Source of the DNA: Prosapia bicincta | Lineage: Eukaryota; Arthropoda; Insecta; Hemiptera; Cercopidae | Direction of reading: 5' to 3' | NCBI GenBank assembly: GCA_036971475.1 | Contig: JBAIZL010000001.1 | Span: 143,644,192-143,708,191 of the forward strand | DNA: 64,000 nucleotides | Translations under genes and position numbers: made by a program | The notes under the pieces: generated by a model | Database searches by the model: none | What the model was told of the DNA's origin: nothing | The model's input: only the letters and a program-made list of their open reading frames with translations | Part shown: positions 55,945 to 64,000 of the stretch, piece by piece | How the letters are laid out: each line of letters opens with the position of its first letter | Numbering within the stretch: the stretch's first letter is position 1

Positions 55945-58900
55945 AAATGTGACAATAAATTTACATTGTTTAAAATTTTATTCTAAAAATAACAATTAAC
56001 CTTTTTTCAAATAATATTTCTATTTCGTTAGTATTTTGTTTATTTATTTTGAAATTTGTTGTTCGTTTTCTCTACTCATTACCTATTTGATAATTAACCT
56101 AGATTTTATGAGTATATAGTTAAGTATTACCTATTTACCACCCTAACCTAGTTTGATTTTTACTCCCGAATTTAGTATTCCCTATTTTATTCAAAATTAA
56201 ATATTTAAGAGTTTCCAAAATTAAATATGCATTTACATTAATACAATTATTATTATTAATATTATTATTGCTATTATCAATTATACAATTTTTAAAATTA
56301 TTCCTAAGGTAATAATTACAACTGAAAATATTATTGTCCATATCGTAATAAATATATCAAAGTTGTTTTGTATTATATTTAGGAACATAATTAGACATTT
56401 TTATTCATGTTAAAAATCTCATATATAGAATTTATACTTCAGGCAATAAAATACAACATGTTATATATTACAATTATTAATACCATGATTCATTTAAAAA
56501 CCATCATAGGAATTATTTACACTTACTTATTTATGTATACAACGCCTAATTTTAACTTTTAAGTCTGTATGAATTAGTTATTCTACATCACTGTGATAAC
56601 AATTGTGTGGAAAGAGAGTTTTGAAAAAAAAGCTGTTAACATCGTATAAAAGTTTTATTTCCAATTATTATTATTTCGGAAAAAAAGTTAAATATGAAAT
56701 AAAATAACGTGTATCTCGCACATATGTTTTATTTTATTATATACTGAATAGATGTAAGAGCTCAAACAGAAATTGCCTCCTCGACCCCCGCTAACATTTT
56801 TGTCGTGTTGGATATAATTGCGTTATGATAGCGTTGGGTTTGTTGGTAAGTTTACTACGTCCATTAATCAACTTTGAGACTAACTTCTTAACACATTTTC
56901 GTTCATTTGAATTATTTGGACAATTTACAAACGTCGGTGGCTTTACAAAATATACTTGTATAATTTTCTGGTGTTGTTTCAATAGTTGTTTCTTTATTCG
57001 AATAAGTTTGTAGGGGCTGAAGTCCCGCATGCCCCCGGTTAGTATATGTATGAAAATACAAACATATCGTAGATTGGCATTTTGTAGATAGTTTTGAATT
57101 AACTGAATAATCTATAAGTAATTATTGCGTAACTAAATGAATACTTAATAAACGACATTTCTAGTGTTAACTTAGCTATACTTTATTTACCATAGAATAT
57201 TGTAGATACTATTTATTTTAATAGTAGCCGAAGTAAAGAACACTGCTTACACGAGTAGAGCAGGAAATAGGAGGAAAGTTGAGGTACGGTATTTATAAAG
57301 ACCTTAGGACAGTTAGGATTAGGTTAGAGTACGCTACACTTACCTTTAGCGTGAAATGTTTTTAAATGCATACGTGAAGGATAGGTCCTACGTGTCGGGA
57401 ATGACACTGCTACCATAAGAAACTTTAAAGTAAATCGTGAAGAAACTGTAAATAATCGCATGCTTTTGCAGGGATTCGGATTTAGGCAGTGAAAGTGTTT
57501 GTCTTCTTTAGGTAGTAAGTAAATAGTAATTTCAATAGGCTTTAAGGGCATTGGTTTTGGTCACTAACCGAAATAGATAATGAGAGAGGAACTAATAAGT
57601 AAATTTTAAATATCATATCCTTATTTTGTAATAGGCCTATATATTTGTGAGGTTATATAATAGTTGGATGTGTAAATGCACATGTATATTATAGACACAT
57701 GTATATTGAATTTTGGAGTAGTATTAAAAGAAAATTACATAAATATGTTGTGTTACATTTTAGTGAAGTATAACTGTAATATTTATATGTAAACAATTTA
57801 AACTGATGATTTTAAAATGGTGTATTAGCCTACCCAAGTTTTCATATATTAAAAAGGTTTTTATTAAAATATTGGTAACAACTAGAGATAAAATTTAAAA
57901 GATAAAATCTGACTTCATCAAAAACCTGCCAGATGGCTCGTAAATTATATCTCAGTTTTGGGTATATTTTAAAGATAATGACTTTTATTTACATGGGAAA
58001 AGTCTATAACAAGTAGATGACATAATGACAAAATAATTGTTACATGCAGCTAGTCAGTGCTTGCAACAGCATTCGGACAATCGTAAATGCTTTATGAGGA
58101 ATAGATACCCAGATTTATTTTAAGTGAAATTATAGGCTGGATAACGTAATACCAAAGATTAGTTCCACATAAATTCGAAAAATGTAGGTCTGCTATTTGT
58201 TAGTATTTCTAGAGTTGAAATCAGACTGTGAGGTATTATAGAAACAGAGATGAAACATAGTTCCTATTGTATTAATAACCATTTTATCTATAGTTTAAAC
58301 TGTTAATCCAAAGTGACAACAATAATTGAAAGATTATCCATATCGATCAAATACAGGTAGAAACACAAATCTGTATGTAGAGGAAGTAAACAATTTATGT
58401 CGTCTAATCAGCTGGTCAGCTTTACTAAACTAAACCGAATCTTTATCGAGGAAACAAGGTACTGAATGCTAATGAAAATATAGTGAGTGCTTGGTATTGT
58501 TTTAAGTGTAATAAGTTATCTTTGGTGCTGATAAATATTTTGCTATGTTAGGTCGCTGCGTTCCATGACATTACCGCAACCTAAGTTGCATTCTGTTAAA
58601 GAGACGTCAAGCTGACACACAGTAGTTGTGTCAGACAATCCTACTGTTGTCAACGGGGACAAGTGAAATATATTACAAAGTCACTGACTCGTCTCATTCA
58701 ACTTGTGAATTATACTTGTTCACTTTATATCATGCAGAAACGTTGTAGAAGTGAACGCTCACGCAAATTCTCACAAAACTCATCAAGGTATTAAATTAGG
58801 AATCTATAACTGAAAGTTCGCAACTTGTTTGCTTTTTCTGCACAAGGGAAGTTTGTTGAAAACCTTTCTCCTTAACTTTCAGAGTCAATATGTTTCTTAA

Positions 58901-59962
58901 AATTTTAGTTCATTGACAAAAAATAGTAAAATTGTGTTTTAAATTTATTTGTAAAAAGAAAAACTGGACAGTTCCAAATTAGTTTCTGGTAGTATTGAAA
59001 GGGTGACTAGTTGTTTGATGAATATTTTAGCATAAAATAAACTACGACATTGGATCTAATTATTGTTAAATAGGAAACATTTTGATCCGCCCTTACATCC
59101 TTACGACTCGCATAGTTCTGTTTGTGCCCTATTCGTCCTGTAATTATGACTCTTCAGTCGTCCGTCGCCATACACCATTAAATATGTCATGCTTCTTATT
59201 TACTATTATACAGTTTATTGCATTATCGATGTACGCCGAATGTAATTTGTGTATTATGAAGTCATTTTACGTTGTGGCCGGTTTTAATTGCTCCAGAAAT
59301 TTCTTTTAGTGCAAAAACGTTGAGACGCGAACTCGAAAAAGGAAATAATCACCAGGTTACGTGCAACTGGGAACTTAACTTATCCTCCTAGTGCTAGTAT
59401 GTATCAAAATAAAACTGTTGAAATACATGCCGTGCAACTCTGGAAAAATTATCCATATATTGTTGCGTATTTGCATAAAGATGAGATTTTTAGGAGCTAA
59501 CGTTATGGCACTCCTAAAATTTAGTTGTATATGTCTGCACTGCTATCCTGTTCAATGCGTGAGAGTGGTACTTGTTATAGAAAAATAGCCATATTTAATT
59601 TTTTATGTCGGAGGAAGTAAGTCATTTGTTGCAAATAACTGGTTCACTACAACATGTCCATGAGGCTACTGAGCTGCAAAAAGAAATGTTTTGTGTAAAT
59701 GGGAAAATAACGTCTGTAGAAATAACGTGACTGATGGTGACTTTGAGGGTTTCAAACATTCAGGATGTTTTTTTCTCTTGGTGCGTATAAGGAAATCCTA
59801 ATTTGTATTTGACATATCTCTAACAATAAGTTTAAACTATTGTTTCAGAGAGTCTAAATCTGTTATAACTTCTTTTTGTTTATACACGATAAACAAGTAG
59901 AAATTTTTCTCCTTTATTTAGAATTTTCATACAATTGTTACTTCATTATTATACTGTGGATT
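55945..59962. other. AT-rich non-coding DNA
   Basis: About 4 kb. The only hint of a host exon is 57345-57551 on the minus strand (listed separately). TAGGCCTA at 57632. Confidence 0.45.
57345..57551 (-). other. Possible coding exon, weak
   Basis: On the minus strand, ATG at 57551 opens 69 codons (MPLKPIEITIYLLPKEDKH...) that run into AAAG|GTAAGTG, a strong-looking splice donor at 57344. A pyrimidine-rich stretch ending in TTAG lies about 20 bases upstream of the ATG, with an in-frame TGA between. Composition is less AT-rich than the surroundings. I recognise no protein family, and chance is a fair alternative. Confidence 0.2.
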
Positions 59963-59965
59963 CTA

Positions 59966-60026
<61 letters not shown>

Positions 60027-60152
60027 GAATTAATAATATACACTAATTACAGGAATTAATTTATTAAATAATACACTCAAATTAATTCCTGTAATTAGTG
60101 TATATTATTTAATCTTGAAAATAATTCTAACAGGAAAACCTATTTAATATTT

Positions 60153-60218
<66 letters not shown>
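59963..60218. repeat. Hairpin of about 41-bp arms between two (TA)n tracts
   Basis: TA tracts at 59963-60021 and 60155-60218. Next to the first, TTCAAGAATTAATAATATAC... (60022-60062) pairs with 60079-60119 almost perfectly (one or two changes near the outer end). The core TACACTAATTACAGGAATTA is exactly inverted. Unlike the (TA)n tracts, the arms are complex sequence. Confidence 0.9.
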
Positions 60219-60219
<1 letters not shown>

Positions 60220-62621
60220 TAAATCTTTATGTTCACGTGAATTTTAATAATCTTTATTTTTGACTTTACTACATGTCTGTAATTATTGTAAGTATTTATG
60301 AATAATATTGCAATATGTTTATAAAAATTAGACAAAAATATTTATAATATATTATATTCACTATCGTAAGTTTATACGACACGATAGGAGATTGATACTT
60401 CTTATATACTTTTATTTCGATACATTTATTACAAACCAATTATGCAAGATATATTATATTTTAATTCATTTTCTTGTGGGTCACAAACATATGTTGTTTT
60501 CTCAACAGATTATGTTTTCTATAGCCTCTGTATAAACAAGGTAAAAATTGTCTTGTAAGGATGAGCAAACAGTACGGGAGTAAGTGATGCGGAAACGGGG
60601 TCCAGCTGAGAATACGCTGTAGGCTGTAAGTAAAATCAGGTCGGATGCTTGCAAAAAGAATAATTTGTTTGGAGATAAAATCTTTCAGAGTGGAGACATG
60701 GTTTATATTGAAAAATTTATTGCATTCAGCTTTATATATTAATTTATATATTTTTTTAAATTTTAACCATACATGTTTGGTTTTGATTATTAACATTATA
60801 TATATATATATCGGTTAGTTTTAAATTTTTCGTAAAATTATTTTTTTTATTATCATATTTGAATATCAAATGTAGGTATTATGTTACACATCAACTTATT
60901 CCGAGTCGACGTTTAAGAGACTAATTCACTTTAATTTGACGTGAAAACTCATCAATTCCTACTTTTAATTTCTGGACCTTTTTGGAGAGTACTATCTCTA
61001 TTGAATAAGATATTATTTTAAATTACAAAGGAAAAGTAAATCGATTATCGCCATTCAGCAAACAAATTTAACTTTGCTTTTGTGAGATATTACTTAGTAA
61101 TCAAGTTCAATGTTTTAAGTCTTTGAGGTAATACAGCACTAGTATATTAATGGTAGTGAAATAATAAAATTAACCAATTGAAGAAGAATGAAAGTAAGAT
61201 TAAATATTCTTGTTGCAAGTATCGATTATTGATTGCCTTATTGAGTAAAGTATTTAATGTCTATTTTACTGTTACAATAAATACTATAAAAATAAAGAGA
61301 GTCTTAAGATATATAATTCTTCTATTACTTGTGGTATTCCATTTTTGTAAATTTGTGCTACTAATGTGTTATTATAATTAGAGAAAATTTTAAAAATAAA
61401 TAATCGAGGCTTGTTCTTGTTCTGCCATAGTTGAAATTTCTTATTGTCTTTATTTCACTTTATTATTGTTGAGATGGCGATTTAATTGGTAATTATTTAA
61501 ACTCGATAAAATAATTCATGTAAAGAAAAATGTTTTTTGATAACCAATTAGTAAGGAGTTCAAATTTTGTTATAGAAGATGAAGGGGAATTATTTCTAGA
61601 AAATATGGCGACCTAATTATTTATTACTGTGGTATATAAAATGTGTATTGTACCTTTAATAACATCAAAGCTAGTTGTTTGAGGAAGACAGTGTGTAAGA
61701 AGTTTAGAAGAATTGTACGAGTGGTTGCGATTAGTTTCTTGAAAAGTTTAACGGATCGAAAGAGAGTATTTTAGTTTTATAGGGATTTCATTAGTTATAA
61801 AGTAATGTAACGAGAAAAATCAAACCTCCAGGGGTGTTATGTTGCTTCCTAATGGGATATTTTCTAGGATGCTAGAAGAGCACTTCATTGTTGGTGTTAA
61901 ATTGTACTCAGAAAAAATGTCATACTAAGCCTCCACAATATTTGAATTAATAGTGATGGTCGGAATGAGAAAGATAAGGGTAACACTAAACATTACAGAG
62001 ACAATAGATATGACAAAATATGTGACTCGCCGCACTACTGTAGCATAAATAACCAGTGAATGCGGACAAACTGGGCGATGGGAGGGATCTGTTGATAGTC
62101 ACTAAACGGCCGTTACAGTGAACTGTGTTCGAAAATTTGATAGTAGGTGTCACTGTTGTGAATAGTGTATAGGCCTACATTTTATGTCTGAATTTAGGTT
62201 TTATAAAGAAACAGCCAATTCATTACATACTTTTGAAAAAAAATTTATTTTCTAATTCTTACTACGGGCAATAATTTATATTTTTCAATTATCCTGCACG
62301 AAATTTGACCGTCGGGAATATACGGTATATATATATTTGGTTACCGCCAAACGTATTTGTTAAATTCTTGGTATGACATTCCCTATAGTTTGCTTGTTAG
62401 CTTTACTACTTGTCCAAATCAGCAAGATAGGAAATATTAAAAGTAATTTTATAATAGGGTGTTAATTGATCATTTAAATCTTACTGGATAACGTTATTTA
62501 CATAACAAATATTTCCAATATGTTGAAATTAGATGAAATGTGTTTTAAACGTCTACCCTCGTACAACGCTTAAAAGTTATTGTTAATCAATATTCTTCAA
62601 ATAAACAAGCTTACCCGTTTA
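60219..62621. other. AT-rich non-coding DNA
   Basis: The frames at 60461-60796 (minus) and 61178-61381 (plus) show no domain. TAGGCCTA at 62170. Confidence 0.45.
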
Positions 62622-62831
62622 AATTAATTTAAAAAACTTAAATTTACTTTATTCTTTATACTTTTACAGACAAACCAGGTGAATTGGTTATTTTAACAAT
62701 TATGTTTTACATTTAGGCTTAGGTAGGTTTAGAAGCCTAAATGTAAAACATAATTGTTAAAATAACCAATTCACCTGGTTTGTCTGTAAAAGTATAAAGA
62801 ATAAAGTAAATTTAAGTTTTTTAAATTAATT
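62622..62831. repeat. Perfect 99-bp-arm palindrome
   Basis: Arms 62622-62720 and 62733-62831 are exact reverse complements over all 99 bp, by base-by-base comparison. The spacer is 12 bp (AGGTAGGTTTAG). There is no ORF. It is the second perfect long palindrome in the window and shares no sequence with the first, so they are independent events and not copies of one family. Confidence 0.97.
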
Positions 62832-63831
62832 AAAACGCTACCATTTGCAAAACTATAGGGGTGGGGAGTTACAAAATAAGAACAAACATAGGACAAGACT
62901 TAAGAATGACCATCTCCAAACAATTCTGAAAATTGTTACAAAGACTGTGATGCTTGAATCAGCCTGAATGAGCTTTTCAAAAACAAGAGAACTCAGGTGT
63001 CTGGATACTTGAGCTCCAAATAATTACCTTCTTTTATAACTTTCATCTGATATTAAACAACCCTATATTATATACTTTATAATTAATTAAATAAGATGTT
63101 ATAGTAAATCAGTACATTTTTATTATCAGAATCGGTCCGCCTACACATTCTAAATTTATTATATGGTCAACTGCAAAATTGAATTGACACAGGTCTTAGA
63201 TTAAAACGGAAAGATTTTATGTATTATAAGAAGTATTGTGAAAAATTTTTGGCATTTTTCTTTTAAAGACAGATTTGTTTAGTATATAGTGTTTGATGCG
63301 CAGGTCTTTATATATGTATTGTAATTTTCTTTTATTTTTGTGAATAACTTTGAGAGAGTAGATCAAGAAAACGTCAAATGATTGGTTATTTTTTTTCAAG
63401 GGTTGTCGGTCTATAATATTAAGAGTGTAATTAGGTAATAAAAGGTTTTTAAATTACTCATGTTTGTTCCTAAATAAGAACAGAAAACTGAATAACTTAT
63501 TGTTCTATTATTAATTAACCTTAGTTTATTATACTGTCAGTTTGCATAGACAATTGTTTGTTAGAAAATATGTGGCTTTTCTGTAGTATGTGCTTTTCTA
63601 TAATATACTGTTTACAATTATAATTGTTATAAAGGTTATTGTATGAATACAAGAAGAATTTAAATCCACAATATTATAAATATACTTGGATTATACAAAA
63701 ACATACTATAGTTAAAATGAATTAAATTTAGTTATTCGTTGATAAACATTTTTTCACTGGTTCAATTTTTTTCACTTAATATTGAAGAACTTCGTGAATT
63801 AGGCATCTGTTAATGGATTCAAGTTAGCTTT
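62832..63831. other. AT-rich non-coding DNA
   Basis: Nothing recognised. Confidence 0.5.
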
Positions 63832-63945
63832 TGTTATTTGGTTCGTTAGCTTTAATTTGAAACAATATACTGTACAACAGCTTAGAATCGTGTAATTCAT
63901 TTCAGATAACGTAGGCAATACAAGCTCGTTACAATGGATAAACAT
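63832..63945. repeat. Dispersed repeat, copy 2
   Basis: Partner of 38655-38775 on the same strand, sharing TTGGTTCGTTAGCTTTAA and the TCGTTACAATGGAT end. Confidence 0.8.
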
Positions 63946-64000
63946 TTAAATCTCTTTGTAGTGTTTGTGATTATTAAAGTAAAAAAACACTAATTGTTCT

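Overview
The window looks like an AT-rich arthropod nuclear genome, most likely an insect and plausibly a hemipteran. The evidence is long (TA)n and (TG)n microsatellites, no operons or bacterial signals, and decayed eukaryotic DNA transposons (Polinton/Maverick, hAT with a BED zinc finger, mariner-like, and a CACTG-ended CMC-like element). I found no convincing host protein-coding gene. The species assignment is inference.

Bases 1-4874 are the right part of a Polinton/Maverick element (the lineage also called adintovirus). They are much more GC-rich than the rest. The late, virion-forming module lies on the + strand in close order: a PLA2-like protein (open at the window edge), an adenain-type cysteine protease, a penton-like minor capsid protein, a small basic ORF, a major capsid protein, and a conserved ORF of unknown function. 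Decay is slight: one nonsense codon in the major capsid gene, one frameshift near the start of the penton gene, and no ATG for the protease. About 1.6 kb of non-coding, repeat-rich DNA follows, ending in a terminal inverted repeat (TIR) at 4517-4874.

The Polinton sits in a hAT (ZBED5/Buster-like) transposon, and the junctions are the main finding. The Polinton end at 4874 is followed by CCAGTG and then by the hAT N-terminal BED exon on the minus strand. A second copy of the same Polinton terminus (5385-5741) is followed by CACTGG, the exact reverse complement, and then by the rest of the hAT transposase on the plus strand. This fits one Polinton insertion with a 6-bp target-site duplication, followed by one inversion. 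One breakpoint lies in the far TIR (at about 5384) and the other in the hAT 5' region. A misassembly is the alternative.

From 7.6 to 64 kb the DNA is non-coding and AT-rich. It holds two perfect long palindromes (146-bp arms at 15929-16230; 99-bp arms at 62622-62831), several imperfect inverted repeats, and a two-part diverged repeat present twice (11.3-15.0 kb and 19.0-20.6 kb). It also holds a mariner-like pseudogene (21.1-22.1 kb, minus), a 225-bp foldback element with GTTTCGCC modules and a 9-bp target-site duplication (32.9-33.1 kb), and a nearly intact 2.3-kb CACTG-ended transposon (39174-41483) whose transposase has one nonsense codon and one frameshift. The remainder is microsatellites and unassigned AT-rich sequence.
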